Origin: Ignatzschineria cameli
GTDB lineage: Bacteria; Pseudomonadota; Gammaproteobacteria; Cardiobacteriales; Wohlfahrtiimonadaceae
NCBI RefSeq assembly: GCF_003121895.1
Contig: NZ_QEWW01000001.1
Span: 372,001-436,000, forward strand
Direction: 5' to 3'
Length of the DNA: 64,000 bases
Shown here: one piece after another, positions 35,628 through 45,556 of the stretch
Numbering within the stretch: position 1 is the stretch's first letter
Layout: every line of letters begins with the position of its first letter
The notes under the pieces: model-generated
The model's database searches: none
What the model saw: the letters and a program-made list of their open reading frames with translations, nothing else
What the model was told of the DNA's origin: nothing
Translations under genes and position numbers: made by a program

Positions 35628-38600
35628 CTATTTAGACGAGGAGGATTCCTCTTTAGCCGGGTGGTCGCTCTGATTTCCCTCATCGACAGCATAAGCTTGA
35701 GTGAAGAGTGCTGCATCACCGCCAATGGCTGCTGTATTGATGGAGAGTGAGTGCTCACTCATAAAGCGGAGTAGGTAGTTAGGCCCACCTGCTTTTGGCC
35801 CTGTTCCTGAAAGACCCATACCTCCAAAGGGTTGTACTCCAACAACCGCCCCGACCTGATTACGATTGACATAGAAGTTACCGATACGCGCGCGCTCAAC
35901 AATATCGTTGACAAAGGTATCATTGCGACTATGAATTCCCATCGTAAGGCCATAACCAGTACGATTCACCTCATCTAAAAGACGTGGAAGATCATCACGT
36001 TGGTATCGAACAATGTGGAGAATAGGTCCAAATTGCTCCTTCTCTAATTCTAAGATCGAATCGATCTCAAAGATCACAGGAGAGATATAAAAACCATTTT
36101 GACAAGAGCTTTCTGGTGCTTGTGCAAGTAATTTCCCTGCAGCTGTTAATTTTTCAATATGTGCCATTAAACCGGCTTTAGCGCGCTCATCAATAACGGT
36201 ACTCACATCTGTCTTACGCTCAAAGGGAAGTCCGACCACATAATCTTGTAGTGCTCCTTTAAGAAGTTCAATAATACGATCAGCGATCTCATCTTGTAGG
36301 TAGAGAACACGAAGTGCAGAACAGCGTTGACCGGCACTCACAAAGGCAGATTGAAGGACATCATGAACGACCTGCTCAGGAAGTGCGGTTGAGTCTACAA
36401 ACATCGCATTTTGTCCACCTGTCTCTGCGATCAACATCGGGATTGCGCCATCTCTTTCAGCAAGATTGCGATTGATCGCTTTCGCCGTACCTGTTGAGCC
36501 GGTAAAGCAGACACCAACAACTCTTGGATCTTGAGTAAAACGATCTCCAAGAAGCTTTCCATCTCCGGGGAGAAGGGCGATAACAGATTGTGGTAGACCT
36601 GCTTCAAAGAGTAGTTCAACCGCTCTGTGAGCAATCATGGGGGTTGCTTCAGCGGGTTTTGCTAAAACGGTATTTCCGGTGACAAGTGCGGCAACAACTT
36701 GACCTAGGAAGATTGCTAATGGGAAGTTCCATGGGCTAATACAAGCAATGACCCCTTTTCCACTATAAGAGAGTGTGTTGCGCTCCCCTGTAGCACTACG
36801 GAAGAGGATCTCATCTTGATATTTCCGTGCTTCCATAGCGTAGTAACGACAGAAATCTACCGCTTCACGCACCTCATCGACGCCATCTTGAATCGTTTTT
36901 CCTGCCTCTAAACTACAAAGAGCGATCAGCTCCTCTCGACTCTCTTCTAAGAGATCGGCAAATTTTTCGATAATTTCCGCACGCGCCTTAAATCCGAGGG
37001 CATTCCAATCGAACCAAGCATTTTGGAGCGTTGTAATGGCTGTTTCAACATTCTCGATAGTGGCTGTACTGACTTTACCCACAAAGCGTTTCTGATCAGC
37101 AGGGGAGTAACTCTCTACAAAGGGATTGCCAACAACATTTTTCCCACCAATAATGGGCGATGCTTCCCAATTTTTTTGTAGGAATTTCTCATAAGCTTCA
37201 GAGAAGGGATTCCAAGTTGAGCTAATATTGCTATTGAGGCCACGTGAGTTACGGCGCTTTCCGTAGAGGTTGTCAGAATAGATTACCGCCGGGTTTTTGA
37301 TCGAATCATATTGAGAGAGAAGTGTAATCGGATCTTCAACTAAAGATTCAATTGTTACCTCAGGATCGACTAGTTGATGAACAAATGAGGAGTTTGCCCC
37401 ATTTTCGAGGAGACGGCGAACCAGATAGGGAAGAAGGTCATGGTGCTTTCCGACCGGCGCATAGATACGGACGCTGCAGCCACGTTTCTCCATCACCTCA
37501 TTGTAGAGAGCTTCTCCCATACCGTGGAGACGTTGGAACTCAAAATGAGGATTATTGGCCATATCACTAATATTGAGAATAGCGGTCACTGTCTGTGCAT
37601 TATGGGTCGCAAATTGTGGTTTGATATGATTTTGCGCCATCGGTGAGAGAAGATATTTTGCACAAGCGAGATAAGAGATATCGGTACTCTCTTTGCGTGA
37701 AAAGAGTGGGAAGTTATTTAAACCACGAACTTGTGAATCTTTAATCTCGGTATCCCAATAAGCACCTTTCACAAGACGAACAGGGATTGTTGTCTTTTTC
37801 GATTTTGCAAGTAGAGTAGCCCAGATTAAGGTGGGAAGTGCATGCTTAGCATATCCTTGGACCACTAATCCTAATCCGCCCCATTGAGCGATCTCATTAA
37901 CTTCAAGAAGCTTCTCAAAGAGTTCTAAGGAGAGCTCTAAACGATCGGCTTCTTCCGCATCGATACTGATCTCAACTTCTCGTTCTTTACCTAAAAGTGC
38001 TAACTCTTTAACACGTTCGAAGAGCTCACTCATTACCAAATCTTTATTAGCAACATTGTAGCGAGAATGTAGCGCAGATAACTTAATCGAGAGTGACGGC
38101 TTAGGACTCTTAGGGAGCGGGCTCTCTTTTCCAACTGCGAGGAGCGCTTGTTTATAATCTTGAAAATAGCGTTCGGCATCCGCTTCAGTCATTGCCGCTT
38201 CTCCGAGCATATCGAAGGTATAGGTATACCCTTTATCTCGGAGTTTTCTACCATTAGAGAGTGCTTCTTCAATTGTCTCACCTAAGACAAACTGTTTTCC
38301 CATCACCTTCATCGCCTGGTAAGTCGCCCGGCGAATAATCGGCTCACTCAATTTGTTACAGACTCGTTTAAAGATCCCGCTTGCTTCATTTACATCGATA
38401 ATATTCCCGGTGAGGATCAATCCCCAGGTTGCAAAGTTAACAAGGCTTTTATCACTATTTCCGCGATGGCTCTCCCAATCGATGCCTGTCAATTTATCTT
38501 TAATAAAGGCATCGGCAGAAGCTTTGTCGGGAATTCTTAGATACGCTTCTGCAAGACACATTAAGACTAATCCCTCTTTTGTGGAGAGATTATATTCACG

Positions 38601-38831
38601 CAAGAGTGCATCTAACGAGCTCTCAATATCGGGCTTGCTACGAATATCCTGAATAAGAGAGAAGGTCTCTTGGCGAATCTTATTTGATGTGGTGGCATCA
38701 AACGTTAAACTCTCTTTCAATCTGTTAACACAGATATCCTCATCTTCAAGATAAGTCTTACCGATCAATGGAAAGAATTCCGTGGGGGATAATGCCGGTA
38801 ATTGCTGATCTTGTAAAATTTTTGTGAGCAT
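35628..38831 (-). CDS. putA: Bifunctional proline dehydrogenase / P5C dehydrogenase
   Basis: Oxidises proline to glutamate in two steps, with FAD and NAD+, feeding electrons to quinone. 1067 residues from ATG 38829-38831; a GTG one codon upstream is also open, and AGAGGAG serves either. An N-terminal helical region (1-130) precedes the proline dehydrogenase barrel (about 160-470, with RLVKGAYWDTEIK). The aldehyde dehydrogenase domain follows (about 560-1040), with Glu803 in IAETGGQN and nucleophile Cys837 in AGQRCSALR. The protein is the short PutA class: the ribbon-helix-helix DNA-binding domain of E. coli PutA (about 1320 residues) is absent, so it should not repress its own operon. Confidence 0.95.
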   Translation of the reverse strand: MLTKILQDQQLPALSPTEFFPLIGKTYLEDEDICVNRLKESLTFDATTSNKIRQETFSLIQDIRSKPDIESSLDALLREYNLSTKEGLVLMCLAEAYLRIPDKASADAFIKDKLTGIDWESHRGNSDKSLVNFATWGLILTGNIIDVNEASGIFKRVCNKLSEPIIRRATYQAMKVMGKQFVLGETIEEALSNGRKLRDKGYTYTFDMLGEAAMTEADAERYFQDYKQALLAVGKESPLPKSPKPSLSIKLSALHSRYNVANKDLVMSELFERVKELALLGKEREVEISIDAEEADRLELSLELFEKLLEVNEIAQWGGLGLVVQGYAKHALPTLIWATLLAKSKKTTIPVRLVKGAYWDTEIKDSQVRGLNNFPLFSRKESTDISYLACAKYLLSPMAQNHIKPQFATHNAQTVTAILNISDMANNPHFEFQRLHGMGEALYNEVMEKRGCSVRIYAPVGKHHDLLPYLVRRLLENGANSSFVHQLVDPEVTIESLVEDPITLLSQYDSIKNPAVIYSDNLYGKRRNSRGLNSNISSTWNPFSEAYEKFLQKNWEASPIIGGKNVVGNPFVESYSPADQKRFVGKVSTATIENVETAITTLQNAWFDWNALGFKARAEIIEKFADLLEESREELIALCSLEAGKTIQDGVDEVREAVDFCRYYAMEARKYQDEILFRSATGERNTLSYSGKGVIACISPWNFPLAIFLGQVVAALVTGNTVLAKPAEATPMIAHRAVELLFEAGLPQSVIALLPGDGKLLGDRFTQDPRVVGVCFTGSTGTAKAINRNLAERDGAIPMLIAETGGQNAMFVDSTALPEQVVHDVLQSAFVSAGQRCSALRVLYLQDEIADRIIELLKGALQDYVVGLPFERKTDVSTVIDERAKAGLMAHIEKLTAAGKLLAQAPESSCQNGFYISPVIFEIDSILELEKEQFGPILHIVRYQRDDLPRLLDEVNRTGYGLTMGIHSRNDTFVNDIVERARIGNFYVNRNQVGAVVGVQPFGGMGLSGTGPKAGGPNYLLRFMSEHSLSINTAAIGGDAALFTQAYAVDEGNQSDHPAKEESSSSK

Positions 38832-39577
38832 CACTCATTCTCCTCTGATGTGAAGATCAATCGATTTAATCTCGTGATTAAAATCCATGGTTTACATTTT
38901 TTGACACTTTTGCGTTATTAGTGCTATCTGAATATTTGTAATGAACATTACAGCTCATTACGAAATCTGTTGAACCTAACTCTTTTGAACATATTTAGAT
39001 TAGGTTATTTTAGATTATTGAATCTATTCTCTTTTACTTCTCATATTTCTCATATTGTTGCGACGGCAATCCCATTTTGAGAGATGGAAAATCATTGGTC
39101 AGGTCATTGATCAGGTTTTTACTAGATCGACACTGATTTTGGTTACTGATCTCTATTACCGCTCGATATGGTTGCTTCTATATGATTTTTGATTTGCCTT
39201 ATGAGATCGCCTTGTGATTATGGTTGGAGGTGATCATTTTTGGTGATTAACTTAATCATTAAAATAAATACTTTATTATCAATCACTAAGCGGCATTTAT
39301 TTAAATATTTAAAAGATCTGTAAAGATATATCATTACTCCTCAACAATAACAACCTATGGGGGTGCTTATAAATTATACTTCATGCTTTTTATCGGCGTT
39401 TGATGGGCTGTTTTAGATAAAAAAACGCCACCTCTTTTTTTAGGGGCGGCGTCTATATCTTGAAGTTCATTTCAATATTTATTTCAATACTCAATACTTA
39501 TTTTAATATTAATTATTAAGAAATTAAGAATTAAGAATGGTTGAAATGGTTTTGAATCTCTACTTTGATTATTTCGA
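38832..39577. other. Long AT-rich gap between fumC and putA
   Basis: About 745 bases without a gene. It contains short repeats (TTAGATTAGGTTATTTTAGATTATTG near 38996, given as a region; GGTCAGGTCATTGATCAGG near 39100) and the fumC terminator. The putA promoter must lie near 38835-38960. The TTGACA at about 38899 points along the plus strand, where no gene follows. Confidence 0.5.
39417..39453 (-). terminator. Rho-independent terminator downstream of fumC
   Basis: Minus-strand stem ACGCCGCCCCT/AGAGGTGGCGT with an A-rich loop and then seven T. It is 125 bp past the fumC stop, so it ends a long 3' UTR or a separate transcript. Confidence 0.8.
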
Positions 39578-40972
39578 TTATTTTAATGATCCTACCATCT
39601 CTGAAGGAACAACCCATTGATCAAACTCTTCTTCTGTTAAGTAACCTAACTCTAATGCAGATTCTTTGAGCGTCGTTCCTTTAGCATGTGCATTTTTCGC
39701 AATCGCTGCTGCTTTATCGTAACCGATATGGGTATTGAGAGCAGTTACTAACATTAAGGAGTTATTCACTAATTCTGTAATGCGATCACGGTTAGGTTCA
39801 ATACCAACAGCACAGTGATCATTAAAGCTCTCCATTCCACCGCCTAAAATACGGACAGATTGAAGGAAGTCATTGATGATCATTGGACGGAAAACATTAA
39901 GCTCAAAGTTACCAGAAGCGCCGCCGATATTGATCGCAACATCATTTCCAAATACTTGAGCGCAGCCCATTGTTAAAGCTTCAGACTGTGTTGGGTTAAC
40001 TTTACCCGGCATAATAGAGCTACCTGGCTCATTTTCTGGAATAGAGATCTCACCAATACCAGAACGTGGACCAGATGCTAACCAGCGAACATCATTAGCG
40101 ATTTTATTGAGCGATGCTGCAAGACCTTTGAGTGCGCCATGAGCTTGTACTATTGCATCGGTTGTTGCTAATGCTTCAAACTTATTGGGAGCGGTGATAA
40201 AAGGCTCTTTTGTGAAATCAGCGATCTCTTTTGCAACACGAACGGCATATTCTGGGTGAGTATTGAGTCCAGTTCCCACAGCAGTACCGCCAAGTGCAAG
40301 TTCATAGAGATGGGGAAGAGCAGCTTCAATATGCTTCTTACTATGCGCTAACATCGCTTCCCAGCCAGAGATCTCTTGCCCTAATGTTAAAGGCGTTGCA
40401 TCTTGAAGATGGGTACGACCAATTTTTACGATATCTTTAAATGCTTCAGACTTCTCTTTAAATGTTGCATGAAGACGATCTAACATCGGTAAAAGTAGAC
40501 GTTTGATCTCTAGTACTGCAGCAATATGCATCGCAGTTGGGAAGGTATCATTGGAGCTTTGTGCTTTGTTCACATCATCATTAGGATGCACTAAGCGCTC
40601 TTCACCACGAACGCCACCTAATAGTTCGCTTGCACGGTTTGCCAATACTTCATTCATATTCATATTGGTCTGGGTGCCAGAACCGGTCTGCCAGAGAGAG
40701 AGAGGGAATTCTGAGTTATGTTTACCCGCTAAAACCTCATCTGCCGCAGCAATGATCGCTTCTGCTTTTTTAGCATCTAAAGCGCCTAGATCCATATTCA
40801 CTTTAGCTGCAGCACGCTTAACAATTGCTAAAGCTTCGATCAGCTCTTTAGGCATTTTTTCAGTTGAGATCTTAAAGTTCATCAATGAACGTTGAGTTTG
40901 TGCTCCCCAGAGTTGATTACTAGGAACCTGCATCTCACCCATGGTATCTTTTTCAATACGAAAATCGGTCAT
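39578..40972 (-). CDS. fumC: Fumarate hydratase class II
   Basis: Iron-independent TCA-cycle enzyme interconverting fumarate and L-malate. 464 residues, normal length. The superfamily signature [11 protein letters not shown] is intact with its catalytic serine loop. Substrate-binding stretches [18 protein letters not shown] and [19 protein letters not shown] and the helix [16 protein letters not shown] are all present. Start ATG 40970-40972 is preceded by AAGGAG. Its neighbour putA produces glutamate that enters the same cycle, but there is no sign of co-transcription. Confidence 0.97.
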   Translation of the reverse strand: MTDFRIEKDTMGEMQVPSNQLWGAQTQRSLMNFKISTEKMPKELIEALAIVKRAAAKVNMDLGALDAKKAEAIIAAADEVLAGKHNSEFPLSLWQTGSGTQTNMNMNEVLANRASELLGGVRGEERLVHPNDDVNKAQSSNDTFPTAMHIAAVLEIKRLLLPMLDRLHATFKEKSEAFKDIVKIGRTHLQDATPLTLGQEISGWEAMLAHSKKHIEAALPHLYELALGGTAVGTGLNTHPEYAVRVAKEIADFTKEPFITAPNKFEALATTDAIVQAHGALKGLAASLNKIANDVRWLASGPRSGIGEISIPENEPGSSIMPGKVNPTQSEALTMGCAQVFGNDVAINIGGASGNFELNVFRPMIINDFLQSVRILGGGMESFNDHCAVGIEPNRDRITELVNNSLMLVTALNTHIGYDKAAAIAKNAHAKGTTLKESALELGYLTEEEFDQWVVPSEMVGSLK

Positions 40973-41146
40973 CGGTTAATTACTCCTTACTATGTTTTAG
41001 TGATAAATAGATTGACTGCTAACTTTATTGTTTATTTGTATCTTCAAATTTGTATCTTTAAATTGCGCATTAAATTGTGCATCTAATTACATATCTCATC
41101 ATGATGCCATAGAAAAAACTTTCAGACTACGTTTTAACTACATAAG

Positions 41147-41176
41147 GGCGCTTCCTAAAAACTCAAGGTAGCGCCT
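41147..41176 (+). terminator. Plus-strand terminator-like hairpin without upstream gene
   Basis: Stem GGCGCT-t-CCT / AGG-t-AGCGCC (one internal T-T mismatch) with a 10-nt loop, followed by TCTTTTTCTT. On the minus strand there is no T-tract. It would terminate a short plus-strand transcript starting in 41000-41100. A TTGACT at about 41011 with TTGTAT 18 bp later is a possible weak promoter. Confidence 0.55.
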
Positions 41177-41332
41177 CTTTTTCTTGTCACCTTTCTCTGA
41201 GTATTCGCTAAAATAGCGATTATTTTGGCGATTATCTTCAGGTTCCTATCAACATCTTATTTACATTATTATACATTATCAGCGATCCATTGCCGCTCCT
41301 ATCGTAACCTCCTGGAGAACAAATGTGCAATT

Positions 41333-41371
41333 TTGATCTTAAGATTTGATCTTAAGATTTGATCTTAAGAA
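41333..41371. repeat. 13-bp tandem repeat, three copies
   Basis: TTGATCTTAAGAT at 41333-41345 and 41346-41358, and a third copy (41359-41371) differing only in the last base. Each unit contains the palindrome GATCTTAAGATC-like core, so the array can also form hairpins. Confidence 0.9.
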
Positions 41372-41524
41372 ATGGTTAGAAGATGAAGATGGAGATGAAA
41401 AATGAGGGAAGTTAAAAACTTGAGATAAAAAACTGAGACAATTGATCAAGCATTAAACAACTACTTACCACGATTTGTTATAATGAAACTCTGCACTACC
41501 TAATAAAGGATAATCAAACAAGAT

Positions 41525-42079
41525 ATGGCATCTTCTTATAAGAAGCATCTCACCTATATTCAAGGCTTTATTCAATCGCCTCGAAGTATTGGAACCTTAA
41601 TGCCCTCATCACCGACTCTCTGCAGGGCGATGATTTCAGAGTTAGACTGGAAACAACCTAACTTAAGAGTTGCAGAATTAGGCGCCGGCGATGGTGTCTT
41701 AACTAAACATATTCTCCGGGCAATGCCGGCAGATTCAACACTTTCAGCCTTTGAGATCAATCCCCTCTTTTTTGCTGATTTAGAAGGCATTCAAGATCAG
41801 CGTCTTATTCTCTATAAGCATTCTGCCGAGAAGCTAACACAACCTTACAATATTATTTTTTCCTGTCTTCCTTTTTTATCTCTGCCATTGCGCGTCTCTT
41901 TAAAGATATTGCGCTCTGTCTTGGCGATTTTAGAGAGTACCGGCGGTGATTTTATTCTCTTTCAATATACTCAACGTATGGAGCGAGTGCTTTCTCGTTA
42001 TTTTCAATGGGAGAGAAAACGGGTGATGAAAAATTTCCCACCCGCTTATGTCTATCATTGTCGGGCGAAGATTCGGTAA
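41525..42079 (+). CDS. SAM-dependent methyltransferase, phospholipid N-methyltransferase-like
   Basis: 184 residues, class I Rossmann methyltransferase. The N-terminal FIQSPRSIGTLMPSSPTLCRAM matches the wording of PmtA-like phospholipid N-methyltransferases. The SAM site is VAELGAGDGVLTKHIL (motif I, about 50-65), with the acidic residue of motif II in FEINPLF and a motif IV-like IIFSCLPFLSLP. Likely substrate is phosphatidylethanolamine, but rRNA-dimethylase-like relatives share the fold. It faces the lplT-aas pair and overlaps the lplT 3' end by 25 bp, which gives context for a phospholipid role. Start ATG 41525 has only a weak AAGGATAATC site 15-20 bp upstream. Confidence 0.7.
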   Translation: MASSYKKHLTYIQGFIQSPRSIGTLMPSSPTLCRAMISELDWKQPNLRVAELGAGDGVLTKHILRAMPADSTLSAFEINPLFFADLEGIQDQRLILYKHSAEKLTQPYNIIFSCLPFLSLPLRVSLKILRSVLAILESTGGDFILFQYTQRMERVLSRYFQWERKRVMKNFPPAYVYHCRAKIR

Positions 42080-43293
42080 CGTCTTGCTTCAAAGAAGAGA
42101 AGAATAACTGCAAGCAGGAAGAGTAGTGCAAAGAGACCCATGAGCCACTGAATAGAGAAGAGAGAGAAGCTACTGAGTATGCCAAAGAGGGCGATCATTA
42201 AGAGCATGAGGCTATTTTCACAGAGATTTTGGATCGCAATAGCACTTCCTACGCTCTGAAAGAGTGAGCCGCGCGTCTGAAGTAGCGCATTGAGGGGGAT
42301 AAGAAAAGTACCACCACAAGCGCCGATCAAGAGCAGAAGAATAATTGTAAAGAGATAACTCTCCTGCAGAAGAAAGAGAAAGATTAAGAGCGCCATAAAG
42401 ATCCCCGATAAGAGGCTAATAAAGAGCGTTCCACTACGAATAAAGAGTGCGGCAAAGAGTGTGCCGATAATAACACCAATGCCAACAATAACGCTCAGCT
42501 GCGATACCATCTCCGTACCGCCCCCTAGTTGCTCTCTTACCCAATCATTCAGGAGTAGCTTTAAAGTTGCAACGCCGGCCCAAAAGAGTGCAGTACCCAT
42601 AATTGCAAAACGGGCACGATGATCCTTAAAGAGTATTTTGAGTGTGGTGATGAAGAGGTGCCAAATTAGTGGGGGTGAGAGGGATTTACGATTTTTGACA
42701 TGAATGGTGGGAATAAGAAGGTTAAAGAGTGTCGCTAGTAGATAGGCCGTTAATGTTAAGAAGATGGCGTAGTGGGGTGCTTTTTCAGCAAGAAAGCCAC
42801 CAAGCGCTGCCCCCGATAGAATTGCAATAATAGTAGATCCCTCGATTAAGCCATTTGCCTTAATAAGTAATTTTTCTGTTACAAACTCACTTAAGATACC
42901 AAACTTTGCCGGAGAGTAGATCGCCGCCCCTAATCCAACAAAAGCATAACTTAGAAAAGGGCTAGCACCAATAAAGAGTAGCAGTACGCCAACAATTTTT
43001 AGCCCATTTCCCCACATCAAGATCTTTGATTTAGCGATATTATCTGCCAAAAAGCCAACGATAGGCGCAAGCGCAATATAGAAGAGAAGAAAAGAGCCTT
43101 GAAGAATATAGCTACTCTCTCGACCATAGTGACTATGTTGCAAAAGTTCTAAGAGCGCAAAAAAGAGAGCATTATCGGCAAAGGCAGAGAAGAATTGAGC
43201 ATTTGCCGTTGTGATAATGCCACGATTAAAGAGGCGCTCCTGCTTGAGGGGAGGAGCGGCATTGCTATTGTTAATACTGTTAGTCATCATCAT
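42055..43293 (-). CDS. lplT: Lysophospholipid transporter LplT
   Basis: MFS-type flippase that brings lysophospholipids across the inner membrane for re-acylation by Aas. 412 residues, 11-12 TM segments. Family stretches near the N-terminus are ITTANAQFFSAFADNALFFA (given to 20 residues) and GFLADNIAKSK. The first codons overlap the aas stop by 4 bp (ATGA), so the two are coupled. Gene order aas-lplT on one operon is as in enterobacteria except that aas is first here. The C-terminus overlaps the convergent methyltransferase gene. Confidence 0.93.
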   Translation of the reverse strand: MMMTNSINNSNAAPPLKQERLFNRGIITTANAQFFSAFADNALFFALLELLQHSHYGRESSYILQGSFLLFYIALAPIVGFLADNIAKSKILMWGNGLKIVGVLLLFIGASPFLSYAFVGLGAAIYSPAKFGILSEFVTEKLLIKANGLIEGSTIIAILSGAALGGFLAEKAPHYAIFLTLTAYLLATLFNLLIPTIHVKNRKSLSPPLIWHLFITTLKILFKDHRARFAIMGTALFWAGVATLKLLLNDWVREQLGGGTEMVSQLSVIVGIGVIIGTLFAALFIRSGTLFISLLSGIFMALLIFLFLLQESYLFTIILLLLIGACGGTFLIPLNALLQTRGSLFQSVGSAIAIQNLCENSLMLLMIALFGILSSFSLFSIQWLMGLFALLFLLAVILLFFEARRYRIFARQ

Positions 43294-45452
43294 ACGGTAG
43301 ACTCTTCTATAAGTGCATTGAGAGCGGGATAATTAATTTTGCCACTACATAGGCGAGGAAGATCAGGGAGAAAACGGCAATCTTTACTAATGGCTAATTC
43401 TGATAGCCCCAATTGGCAGGCTGTGGTTGCTAAGGCCTTGCGGTCAGGATCTGCAGGAATCGTTGAAAAGATCACAATCGCTTCCCCTTTAGCGCTATCT
43501 TTCCGAATAACGGCAGCATGTTGATAATCGGGATAGGTCTCTCGAAAGAGGCGCTCTGCAGTCTCTAGTGAGACCATTTCCCCAGCAATTTTGGCAAAGC
43601 GTTTAATACGCCCCTCAATCTTTAAGAATCCTTCAGAATCGATAGTGACGATATCGCCGGTATCATACCAACCATCATGTTGATCGAGATAGTCAGTAGA
43701 GAGTTCACCAGGAGTATCTGCAAAGAGATAACCCTTCATAATATTGTCCCCTTTCACTAAGAGCTTTCCACCACGCTCAATTCCCTCAACGGGTAGGAGC
43801 TTAGCCTCCATTCCGGGAAGAATCTTTCCTAAGCGATCAGCTTTATAGTTACTCGGGAGATTGATTGAGATGACAGGGGCGCACTCTGAGGCACCATACC
43901 CTTCTAAAATACGAATACCAAATTTTTCAAGCCAACTCTCTTTAACATGATCATTGAGCTTCTCGGCGCCTGCGACCACATAACGGAGTGATGAGAAGTC
44001 TAAAGGATTTGCATAGCGAGCATAGTTTTGGAGAAAGGTAGAAGTTCCAAAGAGAACCGTTGCTTGTATCTCATAGATCATCTCCGGAATGATGCGATAA
44101 TGTAAGGGTGAAGGGTAGAGAAAAGCTTTTGAACCAGCTAAGAGTGAGGTGATAAGCCCTACGGTTAGACCAAAGGCGTGAAAGAGCGGGAGCGTGACCA
44201 TAAAGGTATCTTTAGGTGAGAAATCGGCAACAGTATGGAGCTGTTCAACATTGGTTAATAATGAACGGTTACTATGAACAACTCCTTTAGGAATTCCTTC
44301 TGAGCCGGAGGTAAAAATAATAGCGGCTTCCGCATCGGGATCTATCGTTGGAAGATGACGAAGGGGATGACGCCTTGCCCAAAAAGCCCAAACTTTATCA
44401 CTAAAACGAATCTGTTTTTTAAGATCTTCCAGATAGAGCCACTGAATTTGAGGAAGTGCCGTGACGACCGATTCTAATTTAGCCTCTTTAAGGAAACGTC
44501 TTGAGGTGATGATCTGTTTAATATCTGCAGCAATAAGCGCTACCTTAATGCTCTCTAATCCTGAAGTGTAATTGATAAGGGCAGCACTTCTTTGAATCGC
44601 ATTGAGACCAAAAAGGGTAATGGCCGCAGCAGAGGTGTTCGGTAACATAAGACCTACTCGTTCATTCTTAACAGTTAAGCGAGAGAAGAGACGAGAGAAG
44701 AGAAGAGAATAGGTGATCAACTGCTGATAGCTGATACTCTTGCGGGTAATATCTTCTAGAATGGGGCGTTTTTTACCAAATTTATCACGGGCAGCGATTA
44801 GGCTCGCAAAGAGAGTTGTTGGTTGAAAGGTCTGTAAGCGTGTATTCATTAAAATTTCCTGCGTCTTATTGGCAAGTTCATGGTGAGAGATTCTTCTCTT
44901 ACGCTGAGAGGTTCGATCAGTTGCATGAGAAGCGGATTCAGGGAATGAGAGATATTGCGGCGCGTCAACATCAATTGTAATTTTGGGAAAGGCGCGTTGT
45001 TTAATCATGCCTTTTAAGCGGTTAAAGTAGCTCATCTCGGCACCATTGAGGTAGACAGGAATAAGTGGTTTGCCACTCTTTTGCGCAATAAAAGCAGCGC
45101 CTTCATAAAACTTCATAAAGCTCCCGGTCAAGGTGATACGACCTTCCGGAAAGATCACAACACTCTTTCCCTTCTCAACATGTTGTAAAAGGTGTTTAAT
45201 TGCCATAGGATGGCGGGGGTCAACTGTTAAGTGGGGAACAAAACGGAGCAAGGGGCGAAAGTACCAGCGGGCAGCGATACGGCGATCGATCACAAATAGA
45301 GGCCGTTGAGGTAGATAGAGCCCTAGAAGGATTCCATCAAGAAACGATTGGTGATTACAGATAATCACTCCCTCTACCTTTTTGCTCTGCGGATCAATAT
45401 TGAGCTCAACACGGTAGAGTAACTTAAATAGAAGATGTAAAAATCGACGCAT
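43290..45452 (-). CDS. aas: Acyltransferase / acyl-ACP synthetase Aas
   Basis: Bifunctional enzyme. It activates fatty acid onto ACP and transfers it to 2-acyl-glycerophosphoethanolamine, restoring phosphatidylethanolamine. 720 residues, the same as the E. coli enzyme class. The N-terminal acyltransferase domain has the HX4D motif His34-Asp39 (NHQSFLDG) and FPEGRIT. From about 215, an AMP-binding ligase domain has IIFTSGSEGIPKGV, GYGASECAP and DGWYDTGDI. Start ATG 45450-45452. The 5' neighbour across a 402-bp gap is a divergent TetR regulator. Confidence 0.95.
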   Translation of the reverse strand: MRRFLHLLFKLLYRVELNIDPQSKKVEGVIICNHQSFLDGILLGLYLPQRPLFVIDRRIAARWYFRPLLRFVPHLTVDPRHPMAIKHLLQHVEKGKSVVIFPEGRITLTGSFMKFYEGAAFIAQKSGKPLIPVYLNGAEMSYFNRLKGMIKQRAFPKITIDVDAPQYLSFPESASHATDRTSQRKRRISHHELANKTQEILMNTRLQTFQPTTLFASLIAARDKFGKKRPILEDITRKSISYQQLITYSLLFSRLFSRLTVKNERVGLMLPNTSAAAITLFGLNAIQRSAALINYTSGLESIKVALIAADIKQIITSRRFLKEAKLESVVTALPQIQWLYLEDLKKQIRFSDKVWAFWARRHPLRHLPTIDPDAEAAIIFTSGSEGIPKGVVHSNRSLLTNVEQLHTVADFSPKDTFMVTLPLFHAFGLTVGLITSLLAGSKAFLYPSPLHYRIIPEMIYEIQATVLFGTSTFLQNYARYANPLDFSSLRYVVAGAEKLNDHVKESWLEKFGIRILEGYGASECAPVISINLPSNYKADRLGKILPGMEAKLLPVEGIERGGKLLVKGDNIMKGYLFADTPGELSTDYLDQHDGWYDTGDIVTIDSEGFLKIEGRIKRFAKIAGEMVSLETAERLFRETYPDYQHAAVIRKDSAKGEAIVIFSTIPADPDRKALATTACQLGLSELAISKDCRFLPDLPRLCSGKINYPALNALIEESTV

Positions 45453-45514
45453 ATAGCCCTCTGTTTTTTTAAGTTTATAATTTTTATGTTTATAACTTTT
45501 AAGGTTCTAAATTT

Positions 45515-45556
45515 TAATCTCAAATCTTAAATCTCAAATCTTAAATCTCAAATCTC
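45515..45556. repeat. 14-bp tandem repeat, three copies
   Basis: AAATCTCAAATCTT repeated at 45515-45528, 45529-45542 and 45543-45556 with one end mismatch in the first and last copy. It lies 60-100 bp upstream of the aas start codon. Confidence 0.9.

Larger units (their letters stand above)
40973..41524. other. 552-bp gap with orphan terminator and 13-bp repeats
   Basis: Divergent promoter region for fumC (minus) and the methyltransferase (plus). It contains a plus-strand terminator-like hairpin at 41147-41176 with no plus-strand gene before it, and three 13-bp repeats at 41333-41371. No ORF is credible. Confidence 0.5.

Noticed and set aside
38899-38935. Plus-strand promoter TTGACA near putA
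   Set aside because: The hexamer is clear but the -10 partner is poor and no plus-strand gene or terminator follows for over 2 kb.
41333-41371. Tandem units as a possible CRISPR array
   Set aside because: Units are contiguous with no spacers, only 13 bp long, and no cas gene is near. The same applies to the arrays at 2452, 45515 and 61600.
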